Below are positions 1 through 6,816 of a DNA stretch of 13,646 nucleotides, piece after piece. Position numbers and translations under genes: made by a program. The stretch comes from Candidatus Zixiibacteriota bacterium (lineage in GTDB: Bacteria > Zixibacteria > MSB-5A5 > CAIYYT01), in the NCBI GenBank assembly GCA_963205155.1, contig CAUJJY010000096.1, positions 1-13,646 on the forward strand, given 5' to 3'. Within the stretch, counting starts at the first letter, position 1, and each line of letters begins with the position of its first letter. The notes below the pieces were generated by a model. That model was not told the origin of the DNA. It searched no databases and saw only the letters and a list, made by a program, of their open reading frames with translations.

Positions 1-871
1 TTGGGTCGTTCCAGATTTCAGACAATGTGCGCTTGCGAATGTTTCCAACTTCGAATCGCGGCGAGATCAACGAAGTGCACGGATAGACGGCACCGGTGGA
101 AGCAACATACATTGTCTGGACACCTGCGACACATTCGTGAAACTGGTAGTCCGGCGGCAAGGGCCCAAAAGCCGGGTCAAACATGACCATCGGTTTCTCC
201 ATCGCGGCTGCTTCAGCGATGAATTCGTGCAGTTCGCCGAGTTGTTCGCCAAACTCAAATCGCTCGCGAACTGAATCGCGATGCCCTCGGCCGGCCGGAA
301 CGAATCCGCAGAAACGCACACCATCGGCTTCGTGCTCGACCGCGAGCTTAAGAAAAGGCCGCGCATCATCCAGAGTCTCCTTGCCTAACAACATCGCTAA
401 ATGCAGTTGCAGCCCGGCTTTCTTGACACCATCCATCGCCTTCAGGATTGTTGCGAAGTCTTTCGTCTCCGCGTTTCGCATGCGGGCGAAATTTTCAGCA
501 TTTGAACCGTCAATACTGATTTGAATTGCATAGGCGCCGGAATCGCGGAATCGTTTTGCCAGGTCATTATCCAGCAGCAGTCCGTTGGTAGTAATCCCCG
601 ACCGCGTTTTACCCTTTTGGTAGGCGTGGTCAATCAGTTCAACCAGATCGTTTCGCAACAGCGGCTCACCGCCAGTCCAACCGATGGCACGTGCCGGACC
701 AAGTTCGCATAATTGATCAATCAGACTGCGCAGCTCGTCAGTACTCAATTCCTTTGCCGGGCGCCTCCCTGCTGCCGTAAAGCAGTGCGAACAGGTGAGG
801 TTACAGGCTCTGGTTATTTCGATTCCAACGATATCGGGTCGACGCTGTGGTTGACGTAATTCTGGTGTCAT
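1..871 (-). CDS. PqqE-like radical SAM/SPASM protein, C-terminus off the window
   Basis: Probable second maturase of a peptide-modification cassette. The frame is open from an ATG at 869-871 to the left edge (290 codons). It holds the radical SAM cluster motif CNLTCSHC (Cys23, Cys27, Cys30) that binds 4Fe-4S and S-adenosylmethionine, then a TGGEP motif near residue 65 and an ISIDG strand typical of the barrel. Near the C-terminus a Cys, a G-AVYPC segment and VGNIRKRTLSEIW match the start of a SPASM domain, which holds auxiliary Fe-S clusters in PqqE, AlbA and related enzymes. Family members are usually somewhat longer, so a few tens of residues are probably missing. GAGAGG lies just before the ATG. 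It is downstream of the 30-residue peptide gene and separated from it by a hairpin. The radical SAM/SPASM assignment is firm. The substrate is inferred from context only; heme-, tungsten- or quinone-cofactor maturation are alternatives. Confidence 0.9.
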   Translation of the reverse strand, partial: MTPELRQPQRRPDIVGIEITRACNLTCSHCFTAAGRRPAKELSTDELRSLIDQLCELGPARAIGWTGGEPLLRNDLVELIDHAYQKGKTRSGITTNGLLLDNDLAKRFRDSGAYAIQISIDGSNAENFARMRNAETKDFATILKAMDGVKKAGLQLHLAMLLGKETLDDARPFLKLAVEHEADGVRFCGFVPAGRGHRDSVRERFEFGEQLGELHEFIAEAAAMEKPMVMFDPAFGPLPPDYQFHECVAGVQTMYVASTGAVYPCTSLISPRFEVGNIRKRTLSEIWNDP

Positions 872-891
872 CTACCTCTCACAGTTAGAAA

Positions 892-915
892 CACCGGCGT
901 CCGATGACGCCGGTG
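892..915 (-). terminator. 10-bp hairpin between peptide gene and second maturase
   Basis: Arms 892-901 and 906-915 are perfectly complementary over 10 bp, mostly GC, with a 4-base loop. On the minus strand the stem is followed by TTTCT, a short and imperfect U-run. It sits 17 bases after the peptide stop and 20 bases before the start of the next gene. That placement suits a leaky terminator or an RNA-stabilising 3' stem that would give more peptide mRNA than maturase mRNA. A full terminator would need a longer U-tract, so readthrough is likely. Confidence 0.6.
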
Positions 916-932
916 CTATTGAATCAGAAGTG

Positions 933-1025
933 TCAATCCTGCAGCGGTGGCAGAATCAGAAACAGCCTCTTGTAGCATGGGCACGGCTTTTGAATGGCAG
1001 TGCTTGGTGATTCAATGAACTTCAT
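933..1025 (-). CDS. 30-residue Cys-containing peptide, candidate RiPP precursor
   Basis: A short frame between two radical SAM/SPASM genes on the same strand. The ATG (1023-1025) overlaps the TGA of the upstream maturase as ATGA. A perfect AGGAGG (1033-1038) lies 7 bases before it, the strongest ribosome binding site in the window. The product has a polar N-terminal half starting MKFIESPS. A KPCPCYK segment (residues 13-19, Cys15 and Cys17) follows, then a hydrophobic tail with Leu-Phe-Leu-Ile-Leu and Pro-Pro, ending Leu-Gln-Asp. It has no signal peptide and no Gly-Gly cleavage site. Size and placement recall PqqA and other short leader-plus-core precursors whose Cys, Tyr or Lys residues are crosslinked by a neighbouring radical SAM enzyme. 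I do not recognise the family. The precursor role is an inference from context; a chance frame is possible but made less likely by the Shine-Dalgarno site, the coupling and the hairpin that follows. Confidence 0.72.
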   Translation of the reverse strand: MKFIESPSTAIQKPCPCYKRLFLILPPLQD

Positions 1026-2368
1026 CCTCTTACCTCCTCGTGAGTGTTACACTTGTACCTTAATGTTAGCATCTCTCCGAGATTGTACTTCCACGGAGAG
1101 CAAAATCCTCGTTCTTCATTGCTGCCATTGGTCGCAGCATTGGGACAACCGCCCAAACAAAGCGGCAAAATCGCGCATTCCCGACAGCCGGACCGGCTAA
1201 ACGCATCGAAATTGCGGTAACGATCCAAGTTGCGCTGTTGACGTTCGCTTCGAGATGCGCTGAACACATCTCCAATCGCATCGTCCGGACTTAACGACAG
1301 TTCTTCCCAACACTTGAACAGCAGCCCATTAGGTGCCACCACAAAAGAATGATCATTCCCTGCGCCGCAATAACCGCCCGGTGCGACTTGCGGATATTCG
1401 ATCCGATATACGCCCCGGCGAACCAGCTCGCGATAGAGCTCGACTTGAAGGTGAGCAAATGCTTCAGTGCTTAAACAACGACCGCTGACATCGGCGCAGA
1501 CGCCTTTGGAGGGATTAACCGGAGCGAAATAAATATTCACATGCTCCAACAACCCACGCTGCTGAAGAATATCCACAACCTCAAGCGGCGCTGAACTATT
1601 CTCGCTATCAACGTTAATTCTGACGATGATCCGCATAATGCGGCATGACTCTTCGACATTGGCTAAAATCCGGTCAAACGTGCCGCGTCCGCCCGACATC
1701 ATCCGCCGGCGATCGTGGATTTCCCGCGGTCCATCGAGTGTTATCTGCGCTTCGTCGATACCAACCTCTTTGAGGCGTTGCGCCATTCCCGCGTTGAGCA
1801 TGTAGCCATTCGTGATGATTGTCGACGTCAGTTCCTTGACTCCGAACCGCTCTGACATTTCCGCCAATCGCTTCTGCAAGCCGACCACCGTATCCAGGCA
1901 AAGTGTCGGTTCGCCGCCAAACCAGGTGATCATGAACCGCTCACTGCCAGCCAGCCGCTCTTCGCTAAATGCAATCAGGGCGTCTGCGACCCTCTCGTCC
2001 ATCACCGTGACACTGGAGTTTTGAAAACAATAATCGCAGCGAAAATTACAGGCCAGTGTCGGCGCGATTGTCAGAAAAAAAGTGGATTTCGTTTGTCGCT
2101 GCTGTTTGTCGCGAACCTGCAGTTCAGAAACTTCGTCGTGATTTGCCGGACAAAGAAAGCGGGCGTACTTCATCTGATCGAGTAGTTCAACATCAGCTTG
2201 ACTTTCAGTCTTGCCGTACGATTCTAACAGGCGCAAGAAGCGAGGAAGGGTCTCTTCATCAATCTCGGCCAACGCAGCGGTAGAGCCATTAAATGCCAGT
2301 TTACGGCCCGAAGGCAGATCGACAAAGAAGTTATAGCGGGAAGGCTTCAACTGACCATCACTGGACAT
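1022..2368 (-). CDS. Radical SAM/SPASM peptide maturase
   Basis: 448 residues. An N-terminal region of about 95 residues begins with SRYNFFVDLPSG and contains LAFNGSTAAL, a layout common in stand-alone peptide maturases and possibly used for precursor recognition. The radical SAM core has CNFRCDYC (Cys107, Cys111, Cys114), FGGEP and ITLDG. The C-terminal SPASM domain has YCGAG, LLFKCWE and a C-x2-C-x5-C-x3-C array (CRECAILPLCLGGC), followed by two more Cys; this set usually ligates two auxiliary 4Fe-4S clusters. Such enzymes form thioether or C-C crosslinks in ribosomal peptides, or activate sulfatases. The start at 2368 is preferred over an in-frame one at 2431 because GAGGA lies 8 bases upstream and the promoter -10 box covers 2431-2436. 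The stop overlaps the start of the small peptide gene, so the two are probably co-translated. The family is sure; the peptide substrate is inferred. Confidence 0.93.
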   Translation of the reverse strand: MSSDGQLKPSRYNFFVDLPSGRKLAFNGSTAALAEIDEETLPRFLRLLESYGKTESQADVELLDQMKYARFLCPANHDEVSELQVRDKQQRQTKSTFFLTIAPTLACNFRCDYCFQNSSVTVMDERVADALIAFSEERLAGSERFMITWFGGEPTLCLDTVVGLQKRLAEMSERFGVKELTSTIITNGYMLNAGMAQRLKEVGIDEAQITLDGPREIHDRRRMMSGGRGTFDRILANVEESCRIMRIIVRINVDSENSSAPLEVVDILQQRGLLEHVNIYFAPVNPSKGVCADVSGRCLSTEAFAHLQVELYRELVRRGVYRIEYPQVAPGGYCGAGNDHSFVVAPNGLLFKCWEELSLSPDDAIGDVFSASRSERQQRNLDRYRNFDAFSRSGCRECAILPLCLGGCPNAATNGSNEERGFCSPWKYNLGEMLTLRYKCNTHEEVRG

Positions 2369-2419
2369 TTGATCTATCCTCGAACGTTTGGCAGAGGTTT
2401 TTAATAACCACCCAGAGTT

Positions 2420-2433
2420 ACTTGGAACCAAGT
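2420..2433. promoter_or_regulatory. Dyad overlapping the -10 box, possible operator
   Basis: ACTTGG and CCAAGT form 6-bp inverted arms around a central AA. The right arm overlaps the minus-strand -10 box at 2431-2436 and the left arm covers the expected transcription start. A repressor bound here would block initiation of the maturase-peptide operon. No regulator gene for it is visible in the window. The dyad is short and could be chance. Confidence 0.35.
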
Positions 2434-2459
2434 GTAGATAAAAGTATCCGCGTTGTCAA
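2431..2459 (-). promoter_or_regulatory. Sigma-70-type promoter of the maturase-peptide operon
   Basis: Read on the minus strand, a perfect -35 TTGACA (2454-2459), a 17-base spacer and a -10 TACACT (2431-2436). The expected start near 2424 gives a leader of about 55 bases before the ATG at 2368. This also rules against the in-frame upstream start at 2431. Confidence 0.7.
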
Positions 2460-2552
2460 GGGAAAAGTGATAATGATGGGTTTGTTTCTCTAAGTTCAAT
2501 GTTATCAGCAAACTATGACTCGCACCGAGATCCGATTCTTGGTGAAATTCAC

Positions 2553-2581
2553 TTGACGCTCTTTGCGCAAACGCCTATCCT
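2553..2581 (+). promoter_or_regulatory. Sigma-70-type promoter upstream of the PfkB kinase
   Basis: -35 TTGACG (2553-2558), a 17-base spacer and -10 TATCCT (2576-2581). Transcription would start near 2588, leaving a leader of about 105 bases before the kinase ATG. I see no clear structure or small gene in that leader. It is divergent from the radical SAM operon promoter, about 95 bases away. Confidence 0.55.
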
Positions 2582-2692
2582 AACCGCGCCGCGCTGCACA
2601 AACTGTCCGAGTGCCTTGGCTCTGACTTCAACGTTTGCGTCGACGCTTTGGAAATACAAGGGAAGTCAATCCACGAAAGTGAAAATTTGAAG

Positions 2693-3601
2693 ATGATCAC
2701 CGGAATCGGCAATCCAGTATTCGACTTAATAGAAACACCATATCTCAAAACTGACGGACGTGTCTTGTCCGGCTGTTCCACGAACGCTTGCCTTGCCCTA
2801 ACCAAACTCGGCAAGAAGACTGCCCTCATCGGCCGTATTGGCAAGGATTATGACAAGATATTCCGCAGTGAAATGGAGCGCTTTGGCATCGAATACGCAG
2901 TGGAGGAATCGGAAATCTCCGGTGGCTTCAAGCTAATCTACTACGACAAGCATGGCAACCGCACACTCGATGTGCTCGGCGACGCCGGGCCGATCGATTT
3001 TTTTCCGGAGAAATACGCCGACTCCGACTGGATTCTCTTTGGCCCGATCTTGCAGGAATTGGATTTAGAATACGTCGAGATTGTCAAAGCTCGCTCACGA
3101 GCGAAGATCTTTGTTGATCCGCAGGGATTCTTGCGCAGCATCGACAAAGAGGGTCGCATCACGCATGAAAAGACTAAGGAGATTGAGCGGATCGCATCAC
3201 TCTCGACTGTCTTTAAACCCAACGAAATGGAATGCAAGGTCCTCACGGGCATCGATCCACGCGTTGATTTTGAAACCCCCGCCAAAATGCTCAAGGAGTG
3301 GGGTCCCGAAATCGTGATCATCACCCTTGCCGAGGAAGGCTCGGTCATCTACGACGGCAAGACCATGTACCGCATTCCTGCCTACGAAACCCTCGCAAAG
3401 GATTCAACCGGGGCAGGGGATACCTATGCCGCGGGTATGATCTATGCCATAGACAAGGGCTACGACTGGTACGAGGCCGGTTGCTTTGCGGGATGCGTTT
3501 CTTCCGTGATGATCGAAAACACCGGTCCCGACTTCCCGCTCACCGTCGCGGAGGCAGAGAAGCGCAAGAACGCCTTGTTGGCAAAGTTTCCGCCACGCTA
3601 G
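2693..3601 (+). CDS. PfkB-family carbohydrate/nucleoside kinase
   Basis: 302 residues from the ATG at 2693, the usual length for the ribokinase/PfkB fold. The N-terminus MITGIGNPVFDLIE is the first strand of the fold, and GRVLSGCSTNACLALTKLG with ALIGRIGKD matches the N-terminal PfkB signature. The C-terminal signature DSTGAGDTYAAG places the catalytic base at Asp243 in the GAGD anion hole, and FKPNEMECKVLTG is the helix entering the ATP site. The reaction is ATP-dependent phosphorylation of a sugar or nucleoside hydroxyl in the cytoplasm. The exact substrate (ribose, fructose, adenosine or other) cannot be read from the sequence. Upstream TTG codons at 2648 and 2687 are in frame, but none of the three has a strong ribosome binding site; ATG at 2693 fits the fold start best. 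The downstream metal transporter begins 76 bases later and may share the transcript. Confidence 0.9.
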   Translation: MITGIGNPVFDLIETPYLKTDGRVLSGCSTNACLALTKLGKKTALIGRIGKDYDKIFRSEMERFGIEYAVEESEISGGFKLIYYDKHGNRTLDVLGDAGPIDFFPEKYADSDWILFGPILQELDLEYVEIVKARSRAKIFVDPQGFLRSIDKEGRITHEKTKEIERIASLSTVFKPNEMECKVLTGIDPRVDFETPAKMLKEWGPEIVIITLAEEGSVIYDGKTMYRIPAYETLAKDSTGAGDTYAAGMIYAIDKGYDWYEAGCFAGCVSSVMIENTGPDFPLTVAEAEKRKNALLAKFPPR

Positions 3602-3677
3602 TCTCGTTGCACTATATCAACTTCGAGCTGAAAGAGGGCCACTGCAAGAAGACTTCTGTCGATTCGCAGCTTGACTA

Positions 3678-4370
3678 ATGGATATTGACGCCTATCTTCT
3701 TCCGATGTCGCACTCGCACGATCACCCGCACGAGCACAGCCACACAGAGCATCATCATAGCCATCACGAAAGTAGGACCAAATGGGTTGTCCTGCTTACC
3801 GCGGTCACGATGGTAGCTGAAATTGGATTCGGCTATTACACCAACTCCATGGCGCTCCTTGCCGACGGCTGGCACATGTCGTCGCACGTTTTGGCAATCG
3901 GATTGACATGGTTCGCTTATTCGGTGGCACGCCGCAACCATGACAATCCTCGCTTCGTAGCCGGCACTGGCAAGATTCTCGCTCTGGCGGGATACACTTC
4001 GGCGCTGCTGCTTGTGGTAATTGCCATATGGATGGCAATTGAGTCGGTCGCGCGGTTCTTGAATCCTCAAGAGATCATGTTTGGGGAAGCCATCGTTGTG
4101 GCGGTCGTCGGTCTGATTGTCAACGCCGTCAGCGCTGTGATGCTGCATCACAAGCAAGAGCACTCGGACCACAACATCCGTGCTGCTTATCTTCATGTCA
4201 TTGCCGATGCCTTGACGAGCCTGACCGCGATTGCGGCTCTCACCGCCGGCTGGCTCTGGAAAATCTATGCGCTCGACGCCGTCAGCGGCGTTATCTGCTC
4301 GCTCATTATAACCAAGTGGGCGTATGATCTTGCCAAAAACTCCGGCAAAGATCTGCTGGATTTCAAATAG
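3678..4370 (+). CDS. Cation diffusion facilitator (DmeF-like), lacking cytoplasmic domain
   Basis: 230 residues. The cytoplasmic N-terminus is His-rich (HSHDHPHEHSH and further His pairs), then about six membrane segments of the CDF fold. Transmembrane helix 2 carries ADGWHMSSH (Asp63, His66, His70) and helix 5 carries YLHVIADALTS (His173, Asp177), the likely metal site A. The sequence style is closest to DmeF-type Co/Ni exporters, which exchange divalent metal for protons across the inner membrane. The protein stops at LLDFK directly after helix 6, whereas most CDF proteins continue for about 80 residues as a ferredoxin-like metal-binding and dimerisation domain. No continuation is seen in any frame before the tRNA promoter at 4409, so this looks like a short form and not a fresh frameshift. 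The ATG at 3705 (MSHSHDH) is an alternative start; neither has a clear ribosome binding site. Confidence 0.88.
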   Translation: MDIDAYLLPMSHSHDHPHEHSHTEHHHSHHESRTKWVVLLTAVTMVAEIGFGYYTNSMALLADGWHMSSHVLAIGLTWFAYSVARRNHDNPRFVAGTGKILALAGYTSALLLVVIAIWMAIESVARFLNPQEIMFGEAIVVAVVGLIVNAVSAVMLHHKQEHSDHNIRAAYLHVIADALTSLTAIAALTAGWLWKIYALDAVSGVICSLIITKWAYDLAKNSGKDLLDFK

Positions 4371-4408
4371 CTGGGATCTGCTTCCCCCTAAAAATCTTCC
4401 CAATCAGG

Positions 4409-4436
4409 TTGACAATGGGCGCAGGGTTTATATCTT
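4409..4436 (+). promoter_or_regulatory. Promoter of the tRNA-Lys pair
   Basis: Consensus -35 TTGACA (4409-4414), a 16-base spacer and -10 TATCTT (4431-4436), placing the start near 4443, about nine bases before the first tRNA. Distance and strength suit a stable-RNA promoter. Confidence 0.6.
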
Positions 4437-4451
4437 TGGCAATCGTGCTAT

Positions 4452-4523
4452 GGGGGTGTAGCTCAGTGGTAGAGCATGTGCCTTTTAAGCACAGGGCCGA
4501 TGGTTCGATCCCATCCACCCTCA
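4452..4523 (+). tRNA. tRNA-Lys(UUU)
   Basis: 72 bases fold as a full cloverleaf. Acceptor arms GGGGGTG and CACCCTC have one G-U pair. The D-arm is GCTC/GAGC with a 7-base loop. The anticodon stem TGTGC/GCACA encloses CTTTTAA, giving anticodon TTT. The T-arm GATGG/CCATC encloses TTCGATC. The discriminator is A and no CCA is encoded. It decodes AAA and AAG. Confidence 0.95.
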
Positions 4524-4546
4524 TATTAAGACATAGTCGATTAAAT

Positions 4547-4619
<73 letters not shown>

Positions 4620-4712
4620 TTTTGATTTGCAGCCCTTCCTCACGAGATTCGACTTAATCGCTTCAGATACGGGGACTCTCTCAACCCCTCTGATTTAGAT
4701 GTAACTTTCGTA

Positions 4713-4741
4713 TTGTATTGTTTCGTAGAGCAAACTATCTT
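4713..4741 (+). promoter_or_regulatory. Possible promoter for the histidine kinase gene
   Basis: -35-like TTGTAT (4713-4718), a 17-base spacer and -10 TATCTT (4736-4741), giving a leader of about 90 bases. The rest of the 4620-4838 gap holds only a weak GGGG/CCCC inverted repeat near 4670-4690 that could help end the tRNA transcript. Confidence 0.35.
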
Positions 4742-4838
4742 TGTTCAGGCAATTCACCTCGCCTGACCGCTCCAGCACTAAATTGCGTAACCAAGTCTAA
4801 TCTGACAGATTGCGCACGCCTCAGTCCGAGGGTTAAGG

Positions 4839-6623
4839 ATGAAGCTCTGGGAGCATATTCGCCGGATCACTTGCCATTCCGAAAGCGACCCGCTGTTTCG
4901 CGCAGAAATCGAGGATTTCTCGCGTCACGGTCTTCAGGTTGCAGGCCTGGTCGGCATCGTCCTGCCGACGACGATGCTTGGCGTATACTTGCTGATTCTC
5001 GGCCTCACTCCCAGTTGGCGGGGTGAACCGGGTGTCAGCACCGCCATCTGGGACGAACTTTCAATCTCCTTCAGCGCCGCCGGATTGTTTTTACTGTCCA
5101 AGTCTCAAGCCGCGATTCGACATGCCGTCAAAGTGTTTGCCTTGTTTCTGTGGATCGCAACTACGGTCGTGCTCGTTGATGATCTGATACATCAGGGTGA
5201 GATCGAGTCTACCAATTATCTGGCGCTTCTGATGCTCGTTGCGCTCGGTACTGTACCTTGCGGCTTTGCGGCGATGTTTGCAATGGGCGCGGGTATGTTT
5301 GCCATTTACCTCGTACTTGTTCTCATCTGGCCGGCACCGATCAGACCGAGTGATTTGATCTTTTTCGGTACCCAGATGATTCTGGCTGCATGGATCGCTG
5401 GTATGCTATTCGCTTCGCGTCGGAGCCGTTTTGAGGCCGCGCTTCAGATTACCTTATCGGAACAGAAATATCGGTCGCTCTTCCGTGACGCCTCCGACGC
5501 AATATTCGTCATCGACAGCAGTACAGGATGTTTTCGCGAGGTTAACCCCACCCTCGAACGCATGCTCGGTGTGACCGCCGCCGAATTGGAGCGCATCCCC
5601 TTTGATCGCGTCGTTCATCCGGATGATCGTGAACGTGTCGTTAGTTACCACGTTGCCCGATTGCGCGGCGATCCGGCACCGGATCGATACCAGTTGCGTA
5701 TCGTCGGCCCGTTTTCCGGGCAAGAACATATCTGCGACATCGCGATTCATCGCTCTTCGGATACCGGCGTTACCGCCGGAGTCGTGCGTGATCTCACGGA
5801 ACGCGTGCGTGCGGAAGAAACCATCCGCAACTACGCGCGTGAACTTGAAGCCACAAATAAGGAACTCCACGAAACCCGGGGGCGACTGATACATGCCGAG
5901 AAAGCCGCGGCAATGACGGATCTGGTTGCCGGGGTCGTACACGAACTAAACTCCCCTCTTGCGGTCATACTCTCAAGTGCTGATATGGCACAACGTGCAA
6001 CCGAGCGAATCGACGCTGGGTCCAGCGACTCGTCGGCCACGGACAACAACGAGTTGTTCCGCAGTATTCGAATCCTCTCGGAGGTGTGCAAGGGAACAAA
6101 GGAAAGCGCCAACCGCATCTCACAACTCGTCGCTACGCTCAAGTCATTTGCTCATCTTGACCGATCGTTGATACGAAGTATTGATCTCAATGCGACGATC
6201 TCCGATGCAATCGCCCTGTTGCGCCCTTTTGGTAAGCCGGAGACCGCGATTACCACGAATTTCGCGCCATTGCCGGCATATCTCTGTGTTGGTCGCGACA
6301 TTTCCCAACTCGTCGCAACTCTCGTTAAGCGCGCATTGATAACGACCCCCGCGGGCGGACGAGTTGATATTTCAACCGCACTCCACCAGGACGTTATCCA
6401 TCTTGAGGTGCACGACACCGGCCCCGTGCTCTCACAGGAGCAATCGAACCGGCTCTTCGATCCGCGATTCGCGGTGAATGATGAACGGGTCAGTCTCGGA
6501 CTTGAGTTACCAATCGCACTGCAAATTGTCGTTGCGCATGGCGGCTCGGTTGAGGTGAACAGTGATGAAATCAATGGAACGAAGATTCTCGTGGCTTTGC
6601 CGCTCAAGCAATTCGAGAAGTGA
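4839..6623 (+). CDS. Membrane PAS sensor histidine kinase with degenerate ATPase domain
   Basis: 594 residues. The N-terminal third (about 30-200) holds roughly six hydrophobic membrane segments. A PAS domain follows (about 208-330: QKYRSLFRDASDAIFVID, then HPDDRERV), ending in the linker DLTERVRAEE and a coiled helix. The dimerisation/phospho-acceptor helix carries GVVHELNSPLAV with His368. The C-terminal HATPase region is recognisable (GGRVDIS, LFDPRFA, VVAHGGSVEV, LPL), but its nucleotide motifs are altered. The N-box Asn position is Lys497-Arg498, the G1 box reads DTGPV (526-530) instead of DxGxG, and the G2 box reads VSLGLEL. It may therefore bind ATP poorly and act as a phosphatase, a phospho-receiver or a partner to another kinase. 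No response regulator gene is adjacent. GAGG precedes the ATG by 7 bases. Confidence 0.9.
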   Translation: MKLWEHIRRITCHSESDPLFRAEIEDFSRHGLQVAGLVGIVLPTTMLGVYLLILGLTPSWRGEPGVSTAIWDELSISFSAAGLFLLSKSQAAIRHAVKVFALFLWIATTVVLVDDLIHQGEIESTNYLALLMLVALGTVPCGFAAMFAMGAGMFAIYLVLVLIWPAPIRPSDLIFFGTQMILAAWIAGMLFASRRSRFEAALQITLSEQKYRSLFRDASDAIFVIDSSTGCFREVNPTLERMLGVTAAELERIPFDRVVHPDDRERVVSYHVARLRGDPAPDRYQLRIVGPFSGQEHICDIAIHRSSDTGVTAGVVRDLTERVRAEETIRNYARELEATNKELHETRGRLIHAEKAAAMTDLVAGVVHELNSPLAVILSSADMAQRATERIDAGSSDSSATDNNELFRSIRILSEVCKGTKESANRISQLVATLKSFAHLDRSLIRSIDLNATISDAIALLRPFGKPETAITTNFAPLPAYLCVGRDISQLVATLVKRALITTPAGGRVDISTALHQDVIHLEVHDTGPVLSQEQSNRLFDPRFAVNDERVSLGLELPIALQIVVAHGGSVEVNSDEINGTKILVALPLKQFEK

Positions 6624-6633
6624 AGCGTGATTG

Positions 6634-6744
6634 TTATGCTTTCTTTGGCTGCCGGTCCTGCTTAGCTTTATCCTGCTGATCGTGCTTACTTTGCTTCTGC
6701 TTCTTTCCTTTTTCCTTGTCTTTCTTTCCGCCCTTGTCTCCCAT
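6634..6744 (-). CDS. 36-residue Lys-rich small protein
   Basis: A strong AAAGGAG ribosome binding site precedes an ATG at 6742-6744, and the frame closes at TAA (6634-6636). The product starts MGDKGGKKDKEKGKK and ends QPKKA. It has 13 Lys, 6 Gln and 5 Asp in 36 residues with no hydrophobic stretch, so it should be highly charged and disordered in the cytoplasm. Very short Lys-rich proteins of this style occur in other bacteria, but I know of no assigned function; nucleic-acid or ribosome binding is a guess from charge. It follows the VIT transporter gene on the same strand after 68 bases and may share its transcript or use the weak promoter at 6788-6816. Its stop lies only 10 bases from the convergent histidine kinase stop. 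Confidence 0.75.
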   Translation of the reverse strand: MGDKGGKKDKEKGKKQKQSKHDQQDKAKQDRQPKKA

Positions 6745-6787
6745 GGTCTGTCTCCTTTCAATCGAATTGGATACTAATTGCGACGAC

Positions 6788-6816
6788 AGCGTAAATGGTA
6801 ATTCCTTTAAAGTCAA
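6788..6816 (-). promoter_or_regulatory. Possible promoter of the Lys-rich protein gene
   Basis: On the minus strand, -35 TTGACT (6811-6816), a 17-base spacer and -10 TACGCT (6788-6793). The -35 overlaps the stop codon of the VIT transporter gene. The leader would be about 35 bases. The -10 is only a moderate match. Confidence 0.35.

Noticed and set aside
2546..2692. Upstream in-frame extension of the PfkB kinase
   Set aside because: The frame is open from 2546 but has no start codon before a TTG at 2648. The kinase fold begins at 2693 and the promoter -10 box lies within this stretch.
3671..3698. TTGACT-16-TATCTT promoter-like sequence at the CDF start
   Set aside because: It lies over and after the first ATG. 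It would only make sense if the ATG at 3705 were the start, and neither start has other support.
3675..4403. Minus-strand frame of 242 codons opposite the CDF transporter
   Set aside because: It mirrors a clear CDF protein with known motifs; the composition is that of a reverse-strand shadow with no domain of its own.
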